The notes below the pieces were generated by a model, which saw only the letters and a program-made list of their open reading frames with translations, did no database searches and was not told where the DNA came from. The position numbers and the translations under genes are program-made. A stretch of 16,243 nt of DNA from Lachnospiraceae bacterium UBA1753. Lineage in GTDB: Bacteria > Bacillota > Clostridia > Lachnospirales > Lachnospiraceae. Below are positions 7,180 through 14,364 of the stretch, one piece after another (the first letter of the stretch is position 1; each line of letters starts with the position of its first letter). Location of the stretch: the NCBI GenBank assembly GCA_002317595.1, contig DCHL01000102.1:3941-20183 (forward strand). Direction: 5' to 3'.

Positions 7180-8130
7180 TCATTCTTTTTCTGCCAGATA
7201 TACAGAATAAAGCCGTTCTACCGAATCTGGCATCGAAATAAACTCATAGTCCGGAAATTCCTCAAGAAACCTGCCTGCCGACGCAGTATATTCCTTGTTA
7301 AGACCGTCCTTTTCCACAGTGATCGTCTGCATGGGAATGTCATATTTCTCTGCTGAAGAATTCACCATATCACAGATTTCAAGCAGGCTTGTCCTGCGAC
7401 CAGAGACCACGTTATAGGAATGGTACTTAAGATTCTCCTTACCAATCAGCAGCATCAGCATCCTGCAGAAATCATCGATATAGAGGTAATCAAAATACAC
7501 ATTCTGCCTCACCTCAAAGGGTCTGCCCTCGATTGAGCGATGACACATCTCCGTGATAAATCTGCCCGGATACTCATATTTTCCAAAGAGACCGAATATT
7601 CTCACGTTAAAAATATTACTGCTCTCATTTATGAGCTGTCCGATTGTGTACTTCATAAGACCGTAAGGGTCAGTGGGAACAGACTGGACTCCTCCCCTTC
7701 CCTCGGGATTTCCCGTTCCTTCAGGTCCTTCATCCCCCTCGGGCTCTCCCTTCACAGGCTTCTCAAGCCAGGCCTCCTGGGCACTCACGATGTCATAGCG
7801 CTTGTCAAACTCAGCGCCCGAACCCGAGTAGAACATCCTGCCATACAAATCCCTGTGATTGTAAAAGTTCATGAAGCTTAAGAGATTATACTCAAGCATC
7901 TTTGAGCCATCCTTGCTCTTATCCACAGCGTCTGTATATACTGCAAAATGAAGCACAATGTCAAAATGAGCACTCTCAAGATATGCGCGCACACTGTCCT
8001 CATCAAGGACATTCAGCTCCTTTGATGAGGGAGCACTGACCTCATATTCCCCGCTGCAATATTCACTTATATATTCCTGGAGGTTCCTTCCGACAAAACC
8101 GGAACCGCCTGTAAGCAATATTTTTTTCAT
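7180..8130 (-). CDS. NAD-dependent epimerase/dehydratase (extended SDR) with Pro-Glu-Gly insert
   Basis: This is a Rossmann-fold sugar-nucleotide-type SDR. The dinucleotide motif GGSGFVG is at 8-14 and a Ser-containing motif YSGSGAEF at 101-108. The catalytic pair is YGLMK (Tyr156, Lys160), and VYFDYLYIDDF, a substrate-side signature, follows. Between the Ser and Tyr motifs, about residues 128-147 form a low-complexity Pro/Glu/Gly insert that other SDRs lack. It is coded by an 18-bp tandem repeat. Without it the length would be ordinary for the family. ATG at 8130 is preferred; GTG at 8133 is also open, and neither has a good ribosome binding site. The gene lies between neuB-cupin and the nucleotidyltransferase, so it probably acts on that pathway's sugar intermediate. 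Substrate and outcome (epimerase, reductase or dehydratase) cannot be told. Confidence 0.88.
   Translation of the reverse strand: MKKILLTGGSGFVGRNLQEYISEYCSGEYEVSAPSSKELNVLDEDSVRAYLESAHFDIVLHFAVYTDAVDKSKDGSKMLEYNLLSFMNFYNHRDLYGRMFYSGSGAEFDKRYDIVSAQEAWLEKPVKGEPEGDEGPEGTGNPEGRGGVQSVPTDPYGLMKYTIGQLINESSNIFNVRIFGLFGKYEYPGRFITEMCHRSIEGRPFEVRQNVYFDYLYIDDFCRMLMLLIGKENLKYHSYNVVSGRRTSLLEICDMVNSSAEKYDIPMQTITVEKDGLNKEYTASAGRFLEEFPDYEFISMPDSVERLYSVYLAEKE
7690..7743 (-). repeat. In-frame 18-bp minisatellite, three copies, in the SDR gene
   Basis: The minus strand codes PEGDEG, PEGTGN, PEGRGG in a row. Each unit starts CCN GAR GGN, giving three imperfect 18-bp copies. The copies differ at several third positions, so the expansion is not brand new. 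Confidence 0.8.
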
Positions 8131-8179
8131 CACAAATCAGCTATGTCTCGTAAACAACTATTTCATCTAAATGACACGA

Positions 8180-9679
8180 CTACCACTTCTTAAGATAGGT
8201 CTTCCTCTCGATGGGGTCCTGCTGCGCAATGACAGGGTCCTCATAATATGAATCAGACTTCATATGCTGGGTTGAGACCTCCTCAAAAATCGCACCTGTC
8301 TCAGAAGAGAATGCGTGCATCACGCCGCGAAGTACTGTCTGCATGTCTCCGGGGCGAAGCACCTTCTCCGGTTCACCGGCAATCTGCACCTTGAGGTTTC
8401 CGTAGAGCACCTGGAAAGTCTCTTCCTTAACCTTGTGGGCATGGAAGGGGTGTGACTGGCCAGGGAGTACAATGATATATTTTTTACAGTATTCACGATT
8501 GATGATGTTGATGATTATTGCACCTGTCTGCCTGAAGTGCTTCATGCCATAGTGGTGGCTGATCTCCACCTCAAAGTCGGTTCCGAGGGCAATTCCTGCC
8601 TCATAGAGCATACCCTTCGCATCATGAACCGCACTTCTCACGATACCGACTCCAGTCACCTTAGGCTGCTCTGTAATCATGGCGTTCTCTTCATAATCCA
8701 CTGACGCAACCATTCCATCCTTGAACTGTCCGCTGGTGAGCTGCTTGTCCTGAAGCGGCATTGCGAAAAATACGTCCTCTGATGTGATCACATCGCCCGC
8801 CTTGATGGGATGCTTAGCCCACACGCCGCGCTCGAGGGAATGCAGCGAATCAAGCTCCGCCTGACTGATATATTTTGCCCCCGGCTTTTTCAGAGTACAC
8901 ATGGTCTTGGCAAGAAGTGCAGACTCAACCCACTTAGAAGCCTGCTCGGGATTCATGGAGTAGGCATTGAGCTTGATTGTCTCAGTAGGAAGTCCCACGT
9001 GTCTCTCAAGAATTTTTGCTCCCTTGGCGATTGCCATCATGGGAACGACATTGTCATTCGGGTCCTCATGTCCTGAGTAGCCAATCGGAATGTCTCTGTA
9101 TCTCCTGTTCATCTTGTCAATGAAATCAAGCTGAAGTCTCTCGATAGGTGCCGGATATTCAGCCACGCAGTGCAGGAATGCAAAGTTGCAGTTTCTGTGG
9201 GTGAAAAAATTATAGAGCTTATCTATGTCAGAAATGGTCTTTCCTCCAGTAGACAAAATGACCGGCTTATTTGCCTTTGCAATCTTCTCAAGCAGTGGCC
9301 AGTCAAGGGCCGAACAGCTCGCAACCTTGATGATATCAAGTCCCTGGTCACAGCACCATTCAACACCAGTCTCATCAAAGGGTGTACTCATGGTGAGCAT
9401 TCCCTCAGCGCGGATTGCGTCCACAAGTTCAGAGAACTGCTCGTAGGTGAGCATGGTACTCTCAAACCTTGGAATATGAGGCAGGTCAGTGCGACCCTTG
9501 TAATCAGGATGGATAAAGCTTGGAATATCCCTGTACTGAAGCTTGACTGCAGCCTTGACATTATGCTCTCTTGCAATCTTGCCCATCGCCCTTATGATAT
9601 CCTTGCCATGCTCCACAGAGCCCTGATGGCTGTTTGCCATCTCGAATATGAATAAGTCATTAAAAATATCTGTTTTCAT
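8180..9679 (-). CDS. NeuB-family sugar-acid synthase with SAF domain and C-terminal cupin
   Basis: This is a 499-residue fusion. Residues 1-260 are a TIM barrel of the sialic acid synthase (NeuB) family, which condenses phosphoenolpyruvate with a sugar to make a nine-carbon keto-acid. The family FIAEIGxNHNG is seen as LFIFEMANSHQG (9-20). Further signs are DIIKVAS (115-121) and the metal-ligand histidines in GYSGHED (His204) and LERHVGL (His227). Residues about 276-335 fit an antifreeze-like/SAF domain. Residues about 365-490 form a cupin with SHPFHAHKVKEE (409-420) and the downstream His455. Ordinary NeuB proteins are 330-360 residues and lack the cupin. The ATG start has GGTGA four bases upstream. 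It sits between the HAD and SDR genes with 45-50 bp gaps. The exact substrate is unknown, so no symbol is given. Confidence 0.9.
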   Translation of the reverse strand: MKTDIFNDLFIFEMANSHQGSVEHGKDIIRAMGKIAREHNVKAAVKLQYRDIPSFIHPDYKGRTDLPHIPRFESTMLTYEQFSELVDAIRAEGMLTMSTPFDETGVEWCCDQGLDIIKVASCSALDWPLLEKIAKANKPVILSTGGKTISDIDKLYNFFTHRNCNFAFLHCVAEYPAPIERLQLDFIDKMNRRYRDIPIGYSGHEDPNDNVVPMMAIAKGAKILERHVGLPTETIKLNAYSMNPEQASKWVESALLAKTMCTLKKPGAKYISQAELDSLHSLERGVWAKHPIKAGDVITSEDVFFAMPLQDKQLTSGQFKDGMVASVDYEENAMITEQPKVTGVGIVRSAVHDAKGMLYEAGIALGTDFEVEISHHYGMKHFRQTGAIIINIINREYCKKYIIVLPGQSHPFHAHKVKEETFQVLYGNLKVQIAGEPEKVLRPGDMQTVLRGVMHAFSSETGAIFEEVSTQHMKSDSYYEDPVIAQQDPIERKTYLKKW

Positions 9680-9724
9680 ACCGTCACCACTTTTCTAATA
9701 AACTGATTATTCTGTCAAAAAATA

Positions 9725-10441
9725 TTAGAGCAGACTCTTAATCTCCGTAAGCGAGTTAATCCTGTGCTGCTCCTTTACTCCCTCTCTGTACTCCGCATTT
9801 TCATACACGCTGCCAGCTCTCATCACACGGACGCTTGTCACAGGAAGGGACTTTGAAATGTAGAAATCCTTATTAGGATTATCCCCCACATACATAAGTT
9901 CCGACGGCTCCACCGCCAGGTCATCAGCAAGCTTCAGAAAGCCCTGCGGTGCCGGCTTCCAGAAATCACGCCCAAGCTCGTCCGTGAGCAGGATTGCATC
10001 AAATATCTTATCTGCCCCAAGAGCCCTGACCTTGTTCTGCTGCGAAACCAAAAAGCCATCCGACAGGATTCCGGTCTTCACGCCTCGTGCCTTTAACATC
10101 TCAACCGCCGGAATGGCATCTGCGTAGTATTCATACAGTTCAGTATATATATCGTGCTCTCTGTAGATTTTCACAAGGGACATAATGTCATCCCTGTCAT
10201 ATTTTACGCCGAGTTCATCAAACAGCCTGTTAAATACATTTCGGCTGTCCTCCTCAAAGAGCTCATTCAGTTTCCTCTCAATACTGGCAGCAGAAAAATC
10301 CTCTGCATCTATCGACATAAACTCTGACAGTCCGGCCAGGTCACCGGAAAGACTTCTGGCAACTGCTCTGTAGCCACTGCGCACAAAAGAACGCTCCGGC
10401 GCCAGTGTATCATCAAGGTCAAAAATAACTGCTTTAATCAA
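9725..10441 (-). CDS. HAD-superfamily phosphatase, subfamily I
   Basis: This 238-residue protein has all four HAD motifs. They are DLDDT (nucleophile Asp8, acid Asp10), Ser127 in ILSDG, Lys162 in WKPAP, and the acidic GDNPNKD (186-192). The helical cap between motifs I and II (about 15-100) fits the C1 cap class, which hydrolyses phosphate esters of small metabolites. The start is TTG at 10441; TTGGAGATGG is well placed seven bases upstream, and no better codon is near. It lies directly before neuB-cupin in the cluster. An obvious role would be to dephosphorylate a sugar-acid 9-phosphate or a related intermediate, as in sialic acid pathways that go through the 9-phosphate. That role is inference from context only. 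Confidence 0.88.
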   Translation of the reverse strand: MIKAVIFDLDDTLAPERSFVRSGYRAVARSLSGDLAGLSEFMSIDAEDFSAASIERKLNELFEEDSRNVFNRLFDELGVKYDRDDIMSLVKIYREHDIYTELYEYYADAIPAVEMLKARGVKTGILSDGFLVSQQNKVRALGADKIFDAILLTDELGRDFWKPAPQGFLKLADDLAVEPSELMYVGDNPNKDFYISKSLPVTSVRVMRAGSVYENAEYREGVKEQHRINSLTEIKSLL

Positions 10442-10519
10442 AATCCATCTCCAATTATCGAGGTGCTTCTTACACTAATTGATTAACTAATCTATTAACA
10501 GCATACATCAAGGCACATC

Positions 10520-11503
10520 TTACTTAATTGGCCTGCCCTCCTCGTCAAGCATAATGCTCGCATCGAACCTGAGGAAGGTGATGTTGTCTCTCCAGTCATC
10601 CCTGAAAGAGAGCTTCTCACCCATCAGAAGCCTGTACAGGTTCTCGCAGGAATCAGCACCCGCTGCAATGGACATGGGTGCACCGCCGCCAAACCTGGGA
10701 TTAATCTCAATATATTCCACTCCGCGCTTTGTCTTTCTGCACTGAACCGTGATATGACCGATTGCACCAAGGCATTCCATGAGAAGACGTACATCACTCT
10801 CAATCTCATCGTCCCTGACAATTCTTCCCTTGGCAATCTCACCGGACCTCGTTGCGATTCGAATTCTGGGAACCAGTGAAATGAGATTGCCATCAAAATC
10901 CAGGAAGCAGTCTATTGTATACTCGGTACCCTCCATATATGCCTGAACCATGGGCATATCAATAAGGTCGAGATATGTTCTAAGTTCTTCCTCAGTCTCC
11001 ACCTTATAGGCATTAATGGACGATGATCCATCAAGTGGCTTTATGAAAAGAGGAAACTGGTAATCTCCATTTGCAAGTTCCTTCTCGATGTAGAGGTGAG
11101 GAACGAGGAAATCATTCTCCTCAAAAAATCTCTGTGTATTGATCTTATTCCTACAGATTCTGATTACAGGCAGGTCTGACACAAGAAGCTTTGCTCCCGT
11201 TGCCTCCTCGATTTCCTTCTTATGCTCAGCAAGCAGCAGAAGCTCTGTATCGATGGTCGGTACGATAAGTGAGATTGCATATTTTTTGCAGGCGGAAATT
11301 ATCGCATCCACATATTTCTGCTCCGCACTGATTCTGGGGACAATCACGTAAGCATCTGCAAAGTAGAGTGCTGGTGCGAGGTCAGAGCAGTCGGACGCCA
11401 CAACCTTGCCCTCTATTCCAAGCCTGTCCCGTGCTGCCTTAAAGCAGTTTGTAAGTTCAACTCTTCTTCCAGCGCTGAGTATCAGCACATTAATTTCAGA
11501 CAT
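10520..11503 (-). CDS. ATP-grasp ligase (carbamoyl-phosphate-synthase large-chain-like)
   Basis: This is a 327-residue single ATP-grasp protein. An N-terminal pre-ATP-grasp Rossmann-like domain (about 1-110, starting with NVLILSAGRRVE) is followed by FIKPLDGSSS (153-162) with the phosphate-binding Lys155. The metal-binding end EYIEINPRFGGGAP is at 263-275. Such proteins join a carboxylate to an amine through an acyl-phosphate; in glycan clusters they are thought to attach amino acids or other acids to sugars. ATG at 11503 has AGGAG eight bases upstream; an in-frame TTG at 11509 is too near that site. It follows the sugar transferase gene by 75 bp and precedes the HAD gene by 78 bp, on the same strand. 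Its substrates are unknown. Confidence 0.88.
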   Translation of the reverse strand: MSEINVLILSAGRRVELTNCFKAARDRLGIEGKVVASDCSDLAPALYFADAYVIVPRISAEQKYVDAIISACKKYAISLIVPTIDTELLLLAEHKKEIEEATGAKLLVSDLPVIRICRNKINTQRFFEENDFLVPHLYIEKELANGDYQFPLFIKPLDGSSSINAYKVETEEELRTYLDLIDMPMVQAYMEGTEYTIDCFLDFDGNLISLVPRIRIATRSGEIAKGRIVRDDEIESDVRLLMECLGAIGHITVQCRKTKRGVEYIEINPRFGGGAPMSIAAGADSCENLYRLLMGEKLSFRDDWRDNITFLRFDASIMLDEEGRPIK

Positions 11504-11568
11504 ATTCAAGTACTCCTAAAAAATATTTTTTCAACGAATTCTCAAAATCTATTTCTTAATATCTATTT

Positions 11569-11623
11569 CTGCAATTCCTTATTCCTGTTCCTGCGCTTCC
11601 TTATTCCCGTCCTGCAATTCCTT
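11569..11623 (-). repeat. 21/22-bp imperfect tandem repeat at the sugar transferase C-terminus
   Basis: On the minus strand three units begin AAGGAA at 11623, 11602 and 11580. The first (21 bp) codes KELQDGN and the second (22 bp) codes KEAQEQE. The third repeats AAGGAATTGCAG identically to the first. The extra base in the second unit shifts the third out of frame, and TAA at the junction ends the protein. Confidence 0.75.
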
Positions 11624-12259
11624 TGCGAGGGACGAAAAATACTCTGGGTTGGTCTCGGGACTTCCATGGAAGAAATCCATTGTTGCCTGTCCTTCAGCCG
11701 AGATTCCCTCGCGCTTAAACACCTTGCCCACAGTTGCAAACAGTATCTTCAGATCGCCAAGAAACGTCACATGCTCTGCATACCTTACATCGTATTCAAA
11801 CTTCTCCTCCCAGGAGATGGCATTTCTTCCATTGACCTGCGCAAGGCCTGTGAGTCCGGGACGTACATCATGGCGGTGGCTCTGCCTCTCATTGTAAAGT
11901 GGCAGGTACTGCACCAGCAGTGGTCTCGGTCCCACCAATGACATATCACCCTTCAGAATGTTGAAGAGTTCAGGAAGCTCATCAATACTGGTTGAGCGAA
12001 GCTTCTTCCCAAAGGAAGTCAGCCTAATCTCATCCGGCAGAAGATTCCCCTGCTCATCCCTCTCGTCGGTCATAGAGCGGAACTTATACATTCCGAATAT
12101 CTCTCCGTTCCTGCCAGGGCGTTTCTGCCTGAAGAAGACAGGTGCTCCCAGATTTTTTCTCACAAGAATTGCCGTAATTATATAAATTGGCGAGAGACAG
12201 ATGATGGCCAGGAGCGCAATCAGGAAGTCAAACACACGCTTAAATACTTTTGCATACAT
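11579..12259 (-). CDS. Initiating sugar transferase (monotopic phosphoglycosyl transferase, PglC/WcaJ C-terminal type)
   Basis: It transfers a sugar-1-phosphate from a nucleotide sugar to undecaprenyl phosphate, the first step of a lipid-linked glycan. The 226-residue protein has the re-entrant hydrophobic helix at about 11-32, then FRQKRPGRNG and MYKFRSM. The catalytic Asp-Glu pair is in STSIDELPELFN (93-94), followed by GDMSLVGPRPLL and RPGLTGLAQVNGR. It is the short single-domain form without the four N-terminal membrane helices of full WcaJ. I start at ATG 12259, with AGGAT six bases upstream; TTG at 12265 is also in frame but too close to that site. The charged tail KELQDGNKEAQEQE comes from a tandem repeat. 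It is the first gene of the glycan cluster, 38 bp after pepV. Confidence 0.94.
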   Translation of the reverse strand: MYAKVFKRVFDFLIALLAIICLSPIYIITAILVRKNLGAPVFFRQKRPGRNGEIFGMYKFRSMTDERDEQGNLLPDEIRLTSFGKKLRSTSIDELPELFNILKGDMSLVGPRPLLVQYLPLYNERQSHRHDVRPGLTGLAQVNGRNAISWEEKFEYDVRYAEHVTFLGDLKILFATVGKVFKREGISAEGQATMDFFHGSPETNPEYFSSLAKELQDGNKEAQEQE

Positions 12260-12297
12260 ATACAAATCCTACTCGATTCAAAAACCAATTTTGTCAG

Positions 12298-13563
12298 TTA
12301 CAGGTTAACGAGCTTCTCAAGTGCCTTTTTGTAAATATCCCGGCACAGGATCAGATCTGCCATCGGAAGGTGCTCATCCGGCATATGCTCCGTGCACTCG
12401 CGGCCCGGAAGCATGGGACCAAATGCAACGATTCCATCCATTGCCCTCGCGTAGGTTCCGCCTCCAATTACGATGGGGTCTGACATATCGCCTGTCATCT
12501 CCTGGTAGGCTCCAAGCATGGTCTGAATCACCCTGCCGTTCTTATCCATGTAGACAGAGCGCTCGGAGTTCTTAAGTTCAACACTGATACCATACTCCTT
12601 CGCTGCCTTCTCAATCACTTCCGTAACCTGGTCGATTGAATAGGTCACAGGGTTCCTGATATCAATTATTATCTTAACCGCGTCCTCCGTAGTCCTTATC
12701 GTTCCGACATTCAGGGTAAGCTCACCGCTCTGCTCGTCAACGAAGTGGCATCCCATTCTTTCACCATGGATATCAGTTCCAACATGCTCCTTGAAAAAAT
12801 CTGTGAGCTTCGTTCTGACACCCTTATCATACAGTTTCTCCATGAGAAGTGATATTGCATTCACACCAGTCTCTGGCATGCTCGCATGTCCGCTCTTACC
12901 CTCTGCAGTGACTTCCTCGCCATCAGCCAGGACAGCCTTACACTTTGATGGAATTACGTTGGCAGCTGTGCCACCCTCGATGGATACGATTGCCTCATCA
13001 AGAGGAGCGGTCAGCTCGTAGTGAATAATCCACTTCTCACCATAAATTGCAGGGAAATTGGCATCAGGAGTAAAGCCAAACACAGGAAGCTGCTGTGTCT
13101 CAACATAGTAGTTAATGTCAACCCAATCACCAGCCTCCTCACACTGACCGAGTATCAGCCTGATTCGTCTACCTAACTTCATGCCGGAATCCTGAATCTC
13201 CTTCATGGCATAGATTGCAGCAATTACAGGGCCCTTGTCGTCAATTACTCCGCGCCCATAAATCTCATCTCCCACAATCTCACCCGCAGGATTATGAGTC
13301 CAGCCCTCGCCTATAGGCACTACATCGAGGTGTCCTAAGATTCCTACAATCTCATCTCCCTCACCAATCTCTGCCCAGGCAATTTTTCCATCAAGATTCA
13401 CCGTGCGGATTCCAAGCTCCTCACAGAGGTCGAGTACATACTCAAGCGTCCTGGCCGGTCCCACGCCGTAGGGACACTCATCCGTCACCTCATCATATGC
13501 CACTCCGACAATTGAGAGTGCACCCATTATGCTGTCAATCAGTTTCTGATCCTTAATATCCAA
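12298..13563 (-). CDS. pepV: M20 family metallopeptidase, PepV-type dipeptidase (Sapep)
   Basis: This is a cytosolic di-zinc dipeptidase with broad Xaa-dipeptide specificity. Counting from the GTG frame start at 13572, the metal ligands are visible as GHLDVVP (His81), GRGVIDDKGP (bridging Asp111) and CEEAG (Glu145/146). FTPDANFP (Asp170) and the late His396 in TEHMPDEH complete the set, and GKSGHASMP in the lid holds the family His229. At about 421 residues it is shorter than the 460-470 typical of PepV. The frame opens at GTG 13572, but AGG directly abuts it; AGGTGG is five bases before TTG 13563, so I prefer the TTG. The glutamate segment reads GQCEEAG rather than the common G-T-x-E-E-x-G. 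It is housekeeping peptide metabolism, unrelated to the glycan genes downstream. Confidence 0.92.
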   Translation of the reverse strand: MDIKDQKLIDSIMGALSIVGVAYDEVTDECPYGVGPARTLEYVLDLCEELGIRTVNLDGKIAWAEIGEGDEIVGILGHLDVVPIGEGWTHNPAGEIVGDEIYGRGVIDDKGPVIAAIYAMKEIQDSGMKLGRRIRLILGQCEEAGDWVDINYYVETQQLPVFGFTPDANFPAIYGEKWIIHYELTAPLDEAIVSIEGGTAANVIPSKCKAVLADGEEVTAEGKSGHASMPETGVNAISLLMEKLYDKGVRTKLTDFFKEHVGTDIHGERMGCHFVDEQSGELTLNVGTIRTTEDAVKIIIDIRNPVTYSIDQVTEVIEKAAKEYGISVELKNSERSVYMDKNGRVIQTMLGAYQEMTGDMSDPIVIGGGTYARAMDGIVAFGPMLPGRECTEHMPDEHLPMADLILCRDIYKKALEKLVNL

Positions 13564-13602
13564 TTTCCCCACCTTTTCGTGCTAAATTCACTTTATCCTG
13601 TA

Positions 13603-13642
13603 AAGCGGACATTCGCAATCCGCTTCGCTTCGCAGCTCTAAC
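13603..13642 (-). repeat. Dispersed palindromic element, copy 2 (across the alkD stop)
   Basis: The minus strand reads GTTAGAGCTGCGAAGC, an extra GAAGC, then a 7-bp inverted repeat AAGCGGA/TCCGCTT. The core matches copy 1 (5071-5093) at 19 of 23 positions. The TAG in its conserved GTTAGA is the stop codon of the AlkD-like gene. Confidence 0.8.
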
Positions 13643-14315
13643 GTTTCAATGACTTCAGGTATTCCTTCTGCTCATCAGTAATCCTATAGCTCTCGCGCGC
13701 TTTTTGAATAGTCTTGTTATGTGTCCACACTGACAGCCTGCCCTCTTCAATATAGGGGATTGTCGCATCCCACTGCTTTGCGAGAGCCGTGGCAAAATGC
13801 CAGGCAATCATCATGTTCACATAGTACTCTTCGCTGACGATTGATGCTGGAATCTCCAGGCATTCCGGTCTGAAGTCCTCGTCAAGGAAATAGGTCATCA
13901 TCATATCAACGCCAAACCTGCAGGTGTATACCTCTGACGACCTGGCCCATTTCATAGCCTCCTCGAATACCCTGTCCTTTTTTTTTGCAAAAATCTTAGG
14001 TCTAAGGGTATCGCAGACAGCCCAGTTATCCACATAAGGCAGAAATCTCTCCACCTGTTCGAGACATCTCTCAAAGGGCTTCATCCTACTCAAAAGAATG
14101 GAATGAAGGATGTTCTCGTCGTAATACTCATGTGGAAGCTCTGCCAGAAATTCCTCAAAGCAATCCATTTTCTCAGCTTTCATCGCCAGCTTCCTAAGGT
14201 CTGGAACTCTGGTTCCAAGGCAGGTCTTCGGGTCGATTGTCGGTGAAAGCTTTGCCTGAAAAGCGGCATTCTTCTCGTCCTTAAGCTTCATTATTTCCTG
14301 TGTGATTTCGTTCAT
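13638..14315 (-). CDS. AlkD-like DNA alkylation repair protein (HEAT-like repeat glycosylase)
   Basis: This is a 225-residue all-helical protein of the DNA alkylation repair family, which removes N3- and N7-alkylated purines. The key AlkD residues appear with the expected spacing: Trp98 and Asp102 in VDNWAVCDTL, Arg133 in TCRFGVDMM and Trp172 in MMIAWHFATAL. By eye these match Trp109, Asp113, Arg148 and Trp187 of Bacillus cereus AlkD. The ATG start has AGAGGGG six bases upstream. It lies 49 bp after udp and 74 bp before pepV, probably on one transcript. The TAG stop lies inside a dispersed palindromic element. Activity is predicted from intact motifs; some family members have no measurable glycosylase activity. 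Confidence 0.93.
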   Translation of the reverse strand: MNEITQEIMKLKDEKNAAFQAKLSPTIDPKTCLGTRVPDLRKLAMKAEKMDCFEEFLAELPHEYYDENILHSILLSRMKPFERCLEQVERFLPYVDNWAVCDTLRPKIFAKKKDRVFEEAMKWARSSEVYTCRFGVDMMMTYFLDEDFRPECLEIPASIVSEEYYVNMMIAWHFATALAKQWDATIPYIEEGRLSVWTHNKTIQKARESYRITDEQKEYLKSLKR

Positions 14316-14364
14316 ATTATCCCCTCTTTCTCGTGCTCACAAACCCCTCATCTGTCTGCACGCA

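Noticed and set aside
7690..7749. Sequencing error or frameshift in the SDR gene at the Pro-Glu-Gly stretch
   Set aside because: The frame stays open, the catalytic YGLMK follows in the same frame, and the repeat unit is a multiple of three. A real insertion explains it better.
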